Shown: positions 17,427-24,695 of the stretch, piece by piece
Position numbering within the stretch: position 1 is the stretch's first letter
Layout of the letters: every line of letters begins with the position of its first letter
Assembly: GCF_013155335.1 (NCBI RefSeq)
Contig: NZ_JABJQZ010000009.1
Coordinates: 141,349 to 205,348 of the forward strand
Origin: Nocardioides sp. zg-1230
GTDB taxonomy: Bacteria > Actinomycetota > Actinomycetes > Propionibacteriales > Nocardioidaceae
DNA: 64,000 nt
Direction of reading: 5' to 3'
Made by a program: the position numbers and the translations under genes
Notes under the pieces: generated by a model
What the model was told of the DNA's origin: nothing
The model's input: the letters and a program-made list of their open reading frames with translations, nothing else
Databases searched by the model: none

Positions 17427-18000
17427 GCGCGTCGAGGAGGCGTACGTCGTCGGGCGAGGAGACCCGTCGCCCCTCGGGGGGCGCCTCCAGCGTCTCGACG
17501 GCGTGACCCGCGGCAGCCAGGTCGGCGACGGCCCGGGCCAGGTCGGTCGACGGCCGCTGCGGCAGCGTGGCGAGGACGGCGGCCGGGAGCACGAGCGGTG
17601 AGGCCACGGCAACGAGGGCGTCGCGGTCGAGCGTCTCTCCGATGACCTGACCGGCCTCGCCGGCGGTCACCACCTTCACGGTGTCGGTCACCGGGCGGGT
17701 GCCCACCACGGGGCGGCCCGTCGCGCGCGCGTGCATGAGGCACGCGGCGAGGAAGGCGGGCGGGGTCATCGGGCAGAGCGCGTCGTGGAGCACCAGGTCC
17801 TCCCCCGACTCCACGAGGCCCTCCCAGGAGATCGTCGCGTCGACGAGGTCGACGCCGGAGTCCCCGAGTGCCCAGGCGGCGCAGGCCACCAGCGACTCGC
17901 CGTGGATGAGCGCGTAGGGCAGGGCTCCGCGGCCCTCGTCCAGAACGAGACCGAGGCCCCTGGGAACGTCGTCCCAGGGGCCTCGACCAGCGTCGTCCAC
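17407..18000 (-). CDS. Degenerate IspD-like protein downstream of carD
   Basis: A 197-residue homologue of IspD in the place beside carD where mycobacteria carry ispD. The N-terminus LVLDEGRGALPYAL corresponds to the GxGxR..PK nucleotide loop, but the Arg is Leu27 and the Lys is Tyr29. The GGxxRxxS loop is absent, and HDAARP has become HDALCP. It keeps the arm that reaches into the partner subunit: VTDTVK (104-109) and TLDRDAL (Arg126). The GTG start lies two bases after the carD stop, so it is co-expressed with carD. It is unlikely to be a cytidylyltransferase alone. Possible roles are a partner subunit, a regulator or a decaying copy. Confidence 0.7.
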   Translation of the reverse strand: MDDAGRGPWDDVPRGLGLVLDEGRGALPYALIHGESLVACAAWALGDSGVDLVDATISWEGLVESGEDLVLHDALCPMTPPAFLAACLMHARATGRPVVGTRPVTDTVKVVTAGEAGQVIGETLDRDALVAVASPLVLPAAVLATLPQRPSTDLARAVADLAAAGHAVETLEAPPEGRRVSSPDDVRLLDALTTRSG

Positions 18001-18002
18001 GC

Positions 18003-18488
18003 TCAGGAGGCGAGCACCTCGTCGAGCATGGCCTCGGCCTTGTCCTCGTTGGTCTTCTCGGCGAGCGCGAGCTCGGAGACCAGGATCTGGCGGGCCTTGG
18101 CGAGCATCCGCTTCTCGCCGGCGGAGAGCCCGCGGTCACGCTCGCGGCGCCACAGGTCGCGCACGACCTCCGACACCTTCATCACGTCACCGGAGTGGAG
18201 CTTCTCCAGGTTGGCCTTGTAGCGGCGCGACCAGTTGGTCGGCTCCTCGACGTGGGCCGCACGCAGCACGTCGAAGACGCGGTCGAGGCCCTCCTTGTCG
18301 ACGACGTCGCGGACGCCGACGAGATCGAGGTTGCAGGCCGGGACGCGCACGACCAGATCCTGCTGTGCGACGATCCTGAGGACGAGGTACTGCCGGTCCT
18401 CTCCCTTGATCGTCCGCATCTCGATGTCCTCGATGACCGCGGCCCCGTGATTGGGATAGACGACCGTTTCGCCAACGGTGAAAGTCAT
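18003..18488 (-). CDS. carD: CarD-family RNA polymerase-binding transcription regulator
   Basis: Binds the RNA polymerase beta subunit and stabilises open complexes, mainly at rRNA and housekeeping promoters. The 161-residue protein has the Tudor-like RNAP-interacting domain (VGETVVYPNHGAA, TIKGEDRQYLVL) and the helical DNA-binding domain with NWSRRYKANLEKL and GLSAGEKRMLAKARQILV, nearly the mycobacterial sequence. AAGGGG lies upstream of the ATG. It is followed after two bases by the degenerate IspD gene. Its own target, rpoB, lies in the same window. Confidence 0.96.
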   Translation of the reverse strand: MTFTVGETVVYPNHGAAVIEDIEMRTIKGEDRQYLVLRIVAQQDLVVRVPACNLDLVGVRDVVDKEGLDRVFDVLRAAHVEEPTNWSRRYKANLEKLHSGDVMKVSEVVRDLWRRERDRGLSAGEKRMLAKARQILVSELALAEKTNEDKAEAMLDEVLAS

Positions 18489-18509
18489 ATGTTCAGTTCC
18501 CCTTCCTAG

Positions 18510-18533
18510 GTGAACATTCTAACACGGGTTCAC
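18510..18533. promoter_or_regulatory. carD -10 box inside an inverted repeat
   Basis: The minus-strand -10 box TAGAAT occupies 18516-18521. It sits between the arms GTGAAC (18510-18515) and GTTCAC (18528-18533), a perfect 6-bp inverted repeat with a 12-base spacer. The arms resemble PHO-box half sites, but in inverted orientation. No clear -35 box is seen. Confidence 0.4.
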
Positions 18534-18667
18534 GACACCTCCCGACGCGTTTGCGCAGGTCAGAGGCCATATGCGGGCTTGACAGATCGGCTGTTGCTGT
18601 GGTGCGCGCCCTGCGTCGGACCGCCGTTCGCCCACCGCGGGAGCCCCGCTGGTCCATACTGCGCCCC

Positions 18668-19378
18668 ATGCCTCGGGCCCTCGCGACGACTGCGTCGCTG
18701 CTCCTCGTCCGGGCAGCACACCCACGCCAGGCCCTGGTCACCGCAGCCGCCCTGGGCGCCGCCGCCGCGGTGGCCGGACGCCCGCTGCGCGAGGTCGGCC
18801 TGGTCGCCGCCACGGTGCTCGTGGGGCAGTCGCTGCTGGGCTGGGCCGACGACCTCGTCGACCGCGAGCGCGACACCCGTCGGCGCCCCGACAAGCCGCT
18901 CGCCGGAGGGCGGCTCGACCCGGGGACGGTGTGGTTCGCCCTCACCTGCGCGGTGCTGCTCGTCGTACCCCTTGCGGTGGCGAACGGCCGCCGGGCCGGG
19001 GCGACGTACCTCGCCCTCCTGCTCGTCTCCGCGGTCGGCGACCGGTTCCTCCACGCCCGGGCGCTGTCCTTCGCGCCCTGGATGGCGAGCTTCGCGCTCT
19101 ACCCCGCGTTCCTGGCGTACGGCGGCTGGGGCGGGGTCGGCTCTCCGACACCGCCCGTGCCCGTCATGGTCGCCCTGGCAGCGGCGCTCGGGCTGGGCGT
19201 CCACGTGCTGCTCGCGCTGCCGGGCCTCGTCCACGACCACGAGGAGGGCGAGAAGTCCTTCCCGATGCTGGTGGCGCTGCTAACCGGCACCCCGCGCCTC
19301 CTCCTGCTCGCGGGCGTCTGGACGGGGCTCGTCAGCGCCGCGATCCTCATCGCCGGGCGCAGCGTCGGGCTGACCTGA
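18668..19378 (+). CDS. UbiA-family prenyltransferase-like membrane protein
   Basis: A 236-residue integral membrane protein with about seven hydrophobic segments. The first aspartate-rich motif of UbiA enzymes is seen as WADDLVDRERDTRRRPDKPLA, which normally binds Mg-prenyl diphosphate. The second motif is weaker (LVHDHEEGEKS), so acceptor and product are uncertain. It is short for UbiA/MenA, which run near 290 residues. The ATG at 18668 is chosen because the first membrane helix follows and CATACT lies seven bases upstream; an upstream extension would be Arg-rich. It is divergent from carD. Confidence 0.7.
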   Translation: MPRALATTASLLLVRAAHPRQALVTAAALGAAAAVAGRPLREVGLVAATVLVGQSLLGWADDLVDRERDTRRRPDKPLAGGRLDPGTVWFALTCAVLLVVPLAVANGRRAGATYLALLLVSAVGDRFLHARALSFAPWMASFALYPAFLAYGGWGGVGSPTPPVPVMVALAAALGLGVHVLLALPGLVHDHEEGEKSFPMLVALLTGTPRLLLLAGVWTGLVSAAILIAGRSVGLT

Positions 19379-19386
19379 GCCGACGC

Positions 19387-19392
19387 TAGGCT
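19387..19392 (+). promoter_or_regulatory. -10 box of the lipoprotein-gpmA operon, leaderless
   Basis: TAGGCT ends seven bases before the ATG at 19400, with no ribosome-binding site. Confidence 0.4.
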
Positions 19393-19399
19393 GTCCGCC

Positions 19400-19873
19400 A
19401 TGCGACTCCGATCCTTCGCGACCGCCGCCGCGGCCCTCGCGCTTGCCGCACCGCTGACCTCCTGCGGGTTCGACTACGCCACCGAGCGCGACTACACCCC
19501 CGCCGGCGGCTCGAACAATCGTGAGGGCGTCGTCGACCTCCTCTCGGCGGTGGTGGTCTCCGGCGCCGAGGGCTCCGGGACGTTCGTGGCCTCGCTGGCC
19601 AACAACGACGGCTCCGAGGAGCAGAGCCTCACCGGGATCTCCGGCGGTGAGGGCGCGACCATCGAGGCCGCCGAGTTCGAGCCCGTCACGGTCCCGGCCG
19701 ACGGCCTGGTCAACCTGGCCGACCCGCCCGCGGGCATCGTCCTGACCGGCGAGTTCACCGCGGGCGACTTCGTCCCGCTGACCGTCGACTTCGGCAACGG
19801 CGAGCGCATCTCGCTCAACGTCCCCGTCGTCGCCAACGACACCGGCTACTGGGAAGGCATGGACGCCTCATGA
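19400..19873 (+). CDS. Small lipoprotein, beta-rich
   Basis: A 157-residue exported lipoprotein: a hydrophobic signal followed by the lipobox LTSC, so the mature chain begins at Cys22. The rest is beta-rich and acidic (GTFVASLANN, FVPLTVDFGNG), resembling the cupredoxin-like PCuAC copper-chaperone group. The Met/His copper ligands of that group are not visible, so copper binding is not claimed. The stop overlaps the gpmA start by four bases, so the two are translated together, although no functional link is obvious. Confidence 0.7.
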   Translation: MRLRSFATAAAALALAAPLTSCGFDYATERDYTPAGGSNNREGVVDLLSAVVVSGAEGSGTFVASLANNDGSEEQSLTGISGGEGATIEAAEFEPVTVPADGLVNLADPPAGIVLTGEFTAGDFVPLTVDFGNGERISLNVPVVANDTGYWEGMDAS

Positions 19874-20613
19874 CGCACACGCTCGTCCTGCTCCGCCACG
19901 GCGAGAGCGACTGGAACGCCAAGAACCTCTTCACCGGCTGGGTCGACGTCGACCTGACCGAGAAGGGCCGCGCGGAGGCGGTCCGCGGGGGCGAGCTCCT
20001 CGTCGAGGCCGGGCTCCTGCCCGACATCGTGCACACCTCGCTGCAGCGTCGCGCGATCACGACCGCCCACCTGTCGCTCGACGCCGCCGACCGCCACTGG
20101 ATCCCGGTGAAGCGCTCCTGGCGCCTCAACGAGCGCCACTACGGCGCGCTCCAGGGCAAGGACAAGAAGCAGACGCTCGAGCAGTACGGCGAGGAGCAGT
20201 TCATGCTCTGGCGCCGATCCTTCGACACCCCTCCCCCGCCGATCGAGGACGACGACGAGTTCTCGCAGGTGGGCGACCCGCGCTACGCAGACCTCGGTGA
20301 CGAGATGCCGCGCACCGAGTGCCTCAAGGACGTCATCGCCCGCTTCCTGCCCTGGTGGGAGGCCGAGATCGTGCCGGACCTCCAGACCGGGAAGACCGTG
20401 CTGGTGGCCGCCCACGGCAACAGCCTCCGCGCGCTCGTCAAGCACCTTGACGGCATCAGCGACGAGGACATCGCCGGCCTCAACATCCCCACCGGCATGC
20501 CGCTCGTCTACCGCCTCGACGAGGACATGCGTCCCACCGTCGCCGGTGGCGAGTACCTCGACCCCGAGGCCGCCGCCGCCGCGGCTGCCGCGGTCGCCAA
20601 CCAGGGTCGCTAA
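19870..20613 (+). CDS. gpmA: 2,3-bisphosphoglycerate-dependent phosphoglycerate mutase
   Basis: Interconverts 3- and 2-phosphoglycerate in glycolysis through a phosphohistidine. The 247-residue length is standard. The catalytic motif LLRHGESDWN is at the N-terminus with His10 as nucleophile; FTGWVDVDLTEKG, RRAITTAHLSLD, RLNERHYGALQGKDK and the second catalytic histidine in AAHGNSLRALVKH are all present. It overlaps the lipoprotein gene by ATGA and is followed by a strong hairpin. In mycobacteria gpm1 is likewise next to senX3-regX3. Confidence 0.96.
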   Translation: MTHTLVLLRHGESDWNAKNLFTGWVDVDLTEKGRAEAVRGGELLVEAGLLPDIVHTSLQRRAITTAHLSLDAADRHWIPVKRSWRLNERHYGALQGKDKKQTLEQYGEEQFMLWRRSFDTPPPPIEDDDEFSQVGDPRYADLGDEMPRTECLKDVIARFLPWWEAEIVPDLQTGKTVLVAAHGNSLRALVKHLDGISDEDIAGLNIPTGMPLVYRLDEDMRPTVAGGEYLDPEAAAAAAAAVANQGR

Positions 20614-20616
20614 GCA

Positions 20617-20643
20617 GCTCGGTCCGACGGAGTCGGACCGAGC
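20617..20643 (+). terminator. Perfect 12-bp hairpin just after gpmA
   Basis: GCTCGGTCCGAC, loop GGA, then GTCGGACCGAGC starts four bases after the gpmA stop. There is no T-run, as usual for high-GC actinobacterial terminators. Weaker inverted repeats follow to about 20700 (GGGCTC/GAGCCC, CACGGCT/AGCCGTG). Confidence 0.65.
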
Positions 20644-20777
20644 GTGGGCTCAGCGAGATTGAGCGAGCCCCACGGCTGAGGCACGAAGCCGTGACGGTCG
20701 CGTCGAAATGCGGGCTCGAGCGGTGAGTGATTCACCTTCTCCAGGCGCAGAACCTGCCTGGCTCACCGGCGGGTACC

Positions 20778-21006
20778 GAGCGGAGGCCCACCCACATTCC
20801 GGGGCGCGCGAATGTGGCTCCACCACCGCCCGGCGCGCGCGCCGTCGTACGACACGACCGCGAGCGGTGGCCCACCCACATTTCGCCGCTCGCGAATGTG
20901 GCTCCATCACCGCCCGGCGCGCGCCGTCGTACGACACGACCGTGAGCGGTGACCCACCCACATTCCCAGGCGCGCGAATGTGGCTCCACCACCGCCCGGC
21001 GAGCGA
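20778..21006. repeat. Three tandem ~83-bp units, each with a CCACATT/AATGTGG hairpin
   Basis: Units begin at 20778, 20862 and 20944 (84, 82 and about 63 bases). Each starts GAGCGG and contains CCCACCCACATT, a 10-12-base loop and AATGTGG, followed by CTCCA-CACCGCCCGGCG. Two units also carry the 10-bp palindrome GTCGTACGAC. Loop sequences differ while the stems are kept. Both strands are open for long stretches here, but only because of the repeat composition. The rest of 20614-21016 holds the gpmA hairpin and no gene I can support. Confidence 0.8.
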
Positions 21007-21016
21007 CCCGCGTACG

Positions 21017-21667
21017 TCAGTCGCGCGGGGGCAGGTCGCCGGTGACGACGAAGACCACCCGGTTGGCGACCGAGACGGCGTGGTCGGCGATGCGCTCGTA
21101 GTAGCGCCCGAGGAGGGCGATGTCGACCGCGGCCTCGACGCCGTGCGGCCAGTCGGCGGAGAGCAGCTCGGTGAAGCTGCGGCGCCGCAGCTGGTCCATC
21201 ACCTCGTCGTCACGGCCGAGCTCGATGGCCGCCTCGACGTCGCGGTCGACGATGATGTCGCGCACGCGGCGCACCATGTCCTCGGCCGTGCGGGCCATCT
21301 GCTCCATGGTGGGGCGCAGCTCCTCGGGCACCGCGACGGACGGCACGCGGAGGCGGGCGATCTTCGCGACGTGGACCGACAGGTCACCCATGCGCTCGAG
21401 CTCGCTGACCATGCGCAGCGCCGAGACGATCATCCGCAGGTCACCGGCCACCGGCTGCTGCAGCGACAGCAGAGCGAACGACGTGTCGTCGACCCGTTCG
21501 CGGGCCGCGTCGATCGTCTTGTCGTTGCTGATCACCTGGTCGGCGGTGTGCACGTCGCCGGTCATCAGCGCCTTGGTGGCCTCGCGTACGGCGACCTCGA
21601 CCTGCCCGCAGATGTCGGACAGGTCGGCGAAGATGCCGTCGAGCTGGTCATGGAAAGCCTCACGCAT
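21017..21667 (-). CDS. phoU: Phosphate-transport regulatory protein PhoU
   Basis: Links phosphate import to the SenX3-RegX3 two-component system by damping kinase output when phosphate is ample. The 216-residue protein has two PhoU repeats of three helices; family elements include FHDQLDGIFADL, the ERMGDLSVHVAKIA metal-site helix and the second-repeat YYERIADHAVSVANRV. It is divergent from senX3, with a PHO-box-like site between. A TACAGT -10 box lies seven bases upstream of the ATG. Phosphate transporter genes are not in this window. Confidence 0.94.
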   Translation of the reverse strand: MREAFHDQLDGIFADLSDICGQVEVAVREATKALMTGDVHTADQVISNDKTIDAARERVDDTSFALLSLQQPVAGDLRMIVSALRMVSELERMGDLSVHVAKIARLRVPSVAVPEELRPTMEQMARTAEDMVRRVRDIIVDRDVEAAIELGRDDEVMDQLRRRSFTELLSADWPHGVEAAVDIALLGRYYERIADHAVSVANRVVFVVTGDLPPRD

Positions 21668-21674
21668 GTCGGGC

Positions 21675-21680
21675 ACTGTA
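21675..21680 (-). promoter_or_regulatory. -10 box of phoU, leaderless
   Basis: TACAGT on the minus strand ends seven bases before the phoU ATG at 21667. Its -35 zone (about 21698-21703) directly adjoins the PHO-box-like site. Confidence 0.4.
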
Positions 21681-21706
21681 GGCAGCCGAAGCGAACAGAT
21701 GTGCGT

Positions 21707-21728
21707 GCTCGATGAACGAGGGGTGAAC
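21707..21728 (-). promoter_or_regulatory. PHO-box-like direct repeat between phoU and senX3
   Basis: On the minus strand two 11-base units follow each other, GTTCACCCCTC and GTTCATCGAGC. They match the actinobacterial PHO-box pattern of 11-nt direct repeats beginning GTTCA, bound by PhoP or RegX3. Placement just upstream of the phoU -35 zone suits activation, and it is ~50 bases upstream of the senX3 -10 box, so feedback on both sides is likely. Confidence 0.6.
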
Positions 21729-21775
21729 ACTCCGTGCCCCGCGTCCATCCGCGCAGGGCGCGCGCTCGCGATGCG

Positions 21776-21781
21776 TACGAT
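21776..21781 (+). promoter_or_regulatory. -10 box of senX3, leaderless
   Basis: TACGAT ends six bases before GTG at 21788, which favours that codon over the in-frame GTG at 21782. Confidence 0.4.
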
Positions 21782-21787
21782 GTGAGC

Positions 21788-23020
21788 GTGGATCCGACGA
21801 CGCAGGCTGCGCTGGCCGCGCTGGTCGGGGCCATCGTCGCCGGCGGCGCCGTGCTCGCGTGGCACATCAGCGACCGGCAGCGCCACATGCTCCCCGAGGC
21901 GGAGGAGCCCGTCGTGCAGGCCGGTGTCGCGGCCGTCCTGAGCATCCTCCGATCCAGCGCCGTCGTGGTGGACGAGTCCGACCACGTCCTCAAGGCGTCG
22001 GCACCGGCGTACGCCTTCGGGCTGGTGCGCGGGGACACCGTCCTGGTGCCCGAGCTGCTCGACCTGATCGCGCAGGTCCGCCGCGACGGCCAGATCCGCG
22101 AGAGCGACCTCGACATGCCCGCGCCGGACGGCGGGTTCACCCGCACCCTGACGGCCCGCGTGGCCCCGCTCGGCGCCCGGCTGGTGCTGGCGCTCGTCGA
22201 GGACCGCACCCGCGAGCGCCGCGTGGAGGCCGTACGACGCGACTTCGTGGCCAACGTCAGCCACGAGCTCAAGACCCCCGTCGGGGCGATCCGGCTGCTC
22301 GCCGAGGCCGTCACCGACGCCGCCGACGACCCCGAGGCCGTCCAGCGCTTCGCCGGACGCATGCTCACCGAGAGCGACCGGCTCTCCAAGCTGGTCCAGC
22401 AGATCATCGAGCTGTCCCGCCTGCAGGGCCACGACCCGCTGGAGACGCCCGTCATGGTAGACATCGACGCCGCGGTCGCGACCGCCGTCGACACCAGCGC
22501 GATGGAGGCGGCCGCCAAGCAGATCACCGTGGAGTCCCGCGGCGAGCCGGGCCTGGAGGTCTTCGGGTCGCAAGAGCAGATCGGCGCGGCGATCAGCAAC
22601 CTCGTCGCCAACGCCGTCGCCTACTCCAACGCGGGCTCGCGCGTGGTCGTCACCACACGGTCCGAGGGAGCACAGGTGCAGATCTCGGTCGTCGACCAGG
22701 GCATCGGCATCCCGGCCGAGGACATCGACCGCATCTTCGAGCGCTTCTACCGCGTCGACCCGGCGCGCCACCGCTCGACGGGTGGCACCGGGCTGGGCCT
22801 CTCGATCGTCAAGCACGTCGCCGCCACCCACGGCGGCGACATCGCCGTGTGGTCGGTGCAGGGCCAGGGCTCGACCTTCACGCTCACCCTCCCCCACCAC
22901 TCCGAGCCCGGCCAGGGCTCCGGGGGCACCACCACCCCGGTCGAGGTCGTCGCACCGACGCACACCGACCCCGACCCCGATCCCGCCTCGCGCAGGACCC
23001 AGCAGGAGACAAAGACATGA
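21788..23020 (+). CDS. senX3: Sensor histidine kinase SenX3
   Basis: Membrane kinase that reports phosphate status to RegX3. The 410-residue protein has one N-terminal membrane helix (QAALAALVGAIVAGGAVLAW), a PAS-like region, then the HisKA domain with NVSHELKTPVGAIRLL (phospho-accepting His159). The HATPase domain has NLVANAVAYSN (N box), DQGIGIPAEDIDRIFERFYR (G1/F boxes) and GGTGLGLSIVKH (G2). The tail is Pro/Asp/Thr-rich. Its stop overlaps the regX3 start (ATGA). PhoU next door supports the phosphate role. Confidence 0.94.
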   Translation: MDPTTQAALAALVGAIVAGGAVLAWHISDRQRHMLPEAEEPVVQAGVAAVLSILRSSAVVVDESDHVLKASAPAYAFGLVRGDTVLVPELLDLIAQVRRDGQIRESDLDMPAPDGGFTRTLTARVAPLGARLVLALVEDRTRERRVEAVRRDFVANVSHELKTPVGAIRLLAEAVTDAADDPEAVQRFAGRMLTESDRLSKLVQQIIELSRLQGHDPLETPVMVDIDAAVATAVDTSAMEAAAKQITVESRGEPGLEVFGSQEQIGAAISNLVANAVAYSNAGSRVVVTTRSEGAQVQISVVDQGIGIPAEDIDRIFERFYRVDPARHRSTGGTGLGLSIVKHVAATHGGDIAVWSVQGQGSTFTLTLPHHSEPGQGSGGTTTPVEVVAPTHTDPDPDPASRRTQQETKT

Positions 23021-23694
23021 CCCGCGTACTCGTCGTCGAGGACGAAGAGAGCTACAGCGACGCCCTCGCCTACATGCTCCGCAAGGAGGGCTACGAGGTG
23101 GCGATCGCCGCCGACGGCAACACCGCCCTCACCGAGTTCGACCGCTTCGGCCCCGACATCGTGCTGCTCGACCTGATGCTCCCGGGCGTCCCCGGCACGG
23201 AGGTCTGCCGCCAGATCCGCCAGACGTCGTCGGTCCCGGTGATCATGGTCAGCGCCAAGGACGACGAGGTGGACAAGGTCGTGGGGCTCGAGCTCGGCGC
23301 CGACGACTACGTCACCAAGCCCTACTCCCCGCGCGAGCTGGTCGCCCGCATCCGCGCGGTGCTGCGTCGTGGCCACGAGCCCGAGCTCATGCCCGACACG
23401 CTGGAGGCCGGTCCGGTGCGGATGGACGTCGAGCGCCACGTCGTCACCGTCGACGGCACCGAGCAGCGGCTGCCGCTCAAGGAGTTCGAGCTGCTCGAGA
23501 TGTTCCTGCGCAACCCCGGGCGCGTGCTCACCCGCGGTCAGCTCATCGACCGCGTCTGGGGCTCGGACTACGTCGGCGACACCAAGACGCTCGACGTCCA
23601 CGTCAAGCGGCTGCGCGCCAAGCTCGAGCCCGACCCGGGCGAGCCGAAGTACCTCGTCACCGTCCGCGGGCTCGGCTACAAGTTGGACCTCTGA
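23017..23694 (+). CDS. regX3: Response regulator RegX3 (OmpR/PhoB family)
   Basis: DNA-binding response regulator of the phosphate-starvation system. The 225-residue protein has a receiver domain with acidic pocket EDE (residues 8-10), phospho-accepting Asp52 in VLLLDLMLPG, Ser/Thr switch MVSAKDDEVD and Lys in YVTKPYSPRELVARIRA. A winged-helix domain follows with KEFELLEMFLRNPGRVLTR and the recognition helix region TLDVHVKRLRAKLE. It is translationally coupled to senX3. The PHO-box-like site at 21707-21728 is its likely target. Confidence 0.95.
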   Translation: MTRVLVVEDEESYSDALAYMLRKEGYEVAIAADGNTALTEFDRFGPDIVLLDLMLPGVPGTEVCRQIRQTSSVPVIMVSAKDDEVDKVVGLELGADDYVTKPYSPRELVARIRAVLRRGHEPELMPDTLEAGPVRMDVERHVVTVDGTEQRLPLKEFELLEMFLRNPGRVLTRGQLIDRVWGSDYVGDTKTLDVHVKRLRAKLEPDPGEPKYLVTVRGLGYKLDL

Positions 23695-23748
23695 CCCTGG
23701 GTCTCGTGACGGGATGTCGGCGTACGGCGTCCGAAATGCGCTGGCGGT

Positions 23749-23770
23749 CGGTCATGACCGTACCTAGCCT
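23749..23770 (+). promoter_or_regulatory. Palindrome plus -10 box upstream of the EamA transporter
   Basis: CGGTCATGACCG (23749-23760) is a perfect 12-bp palindrome five bases upstream of the -10 box TAGCCT (23765-23770). The box is six bases from the GTG at 23777. The palindrome sits in the promoter spacer, a position suited to a repressor; no cognate regulator is adjacent. Confidence 0.4.
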
Positions 23771-23776
23771 TGACCC

Positions 23777-24691
23777 GTGACGACCACCACCGAGACCACC
23801 CGGAGCCAGCCGACCACCACCGCCCCGGCGCCCTGGCTGCCGGTCGCTGCGGGTGCCGTCACGCTCGTCATGTGGGCCTCGGCGTTCGTGGTCATCCGGC
23901 ACGTGGCGCACGACGTCAGCCCGGGCGCCCTCGGCTCCGGACGCCTGCTGATCGCCGCCCTCGTCGTGCTGCCGCTGGTGCTGCGGCGCGGTTGGGTGCG
24001 CCCCACCCGTCGTGAGTGGACGTTGCTGGCGGCCGGCGGCATCGGCTGGTTCGGCGTCTACAACCTGACCCTCAACGCCGGCGAGCGCCACGTCGACGCC
24101 GGCACCGCGGCGATGATCATCCAGATCGGCCCGGTCATCGTGGCCCTGCTCGCCATCCCGCTGTTCGGGGAGCGGCTGCACGCCTGGCTGGTCGGCGGCA
24201 TGGTCGTCGGGTTCGCCGGTGTCGCGGTCATCGCCCGCGGCACCTCGACCGACGCGGACGCCAGCCTCCTCGGCGTGGGCCTCGTGCTGGTCGCCGCGGT
24301 GATGTACGCCGTCGGCGTGCTGACCCAGAAGGTGCTGCTGCGCCGCTTGCCGTCCGTGCAGGTCGTGTTCGTGTCGTTCCTGATGGGTGCGCTGATCTGC
24401 CTGCCGTTCTCCGGCGACCTGCCGGGCATCGTGGCGGACGGCGGCGCCGAGCTGTGGTGGATCGTCTACCTGGGCGTCTTCCCCACCGCAGTCGCCTTCA
24501 CCACCTGGGCCTACGCGCTGACCCACACCGACGCCGGTGCCCTGTCGCTGACGACGTTCCTCGTGCCCGGGATCGCCACGCTGGTGGCCTGGCTGACCAT
24601 CGACGAGGTCCCGCCGACCCTGAGCTTCGTCGGTGGTGCGCTCGCCATCGTCGGCGTGCTGATGACGCGCCGTACGCCGCGCAGGGGTTGA
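23777..24691 (+). CDS. EamA/DMT-family transporter
   Basis: A 304-residue membrane protein with ten hydrophobic segments arranged as two EamA repeats. Visible elements are the first-helix LVMWASAFVVIRHV, the end-of-repeat AGVAVIARG before the second half, and the matching LSFVGGALAIVGVLMTRR at the C-terminus. The family exports metabolites such as amino acids or nucleosides; the substrate cannot be read. The GTG is supported by a leaderless -10 box. It is probably monocistronic and ends four bases before the convergent ybjN. Confidence 0.85.
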   Translation: MTTTTETTRSQPTTTAPAPWLPVAAGAVTLVMWASAFVVIRHVAHDVSPGALGSGRLLIAALVVLPLVLRRGWVRPTRREWTLLAAGGIGWFGVYNLTLNAGERHVDAGTAAMIIQIGPVIVALLAIPLFGERLHAWLVGGMVVGFAGVAVIARGTSTDADASLLGVGLVLVAAVMYAVGVLTQKVLLRRLPSVQVVFVSFLMGALICLPFSGDLPGIVADGGAELWWIVYLGVFPTAVAFTTWAYALTHTDAGALSLTTFLVPGIATLVAWLTIDEVPPTLSFVGGALAIVGVLMTRRTPRRG

Positions 24692-24695
24692 GGCG

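Noticed and set aside
20650..20992. Overlapping small proteins with repeated EPHSRA-like segments in the repeat array
   Set aside because: The apparent peptides come from the repeat unit and its reverse complement; several overlapping frames are equally open and none has a ribosome-binding site.
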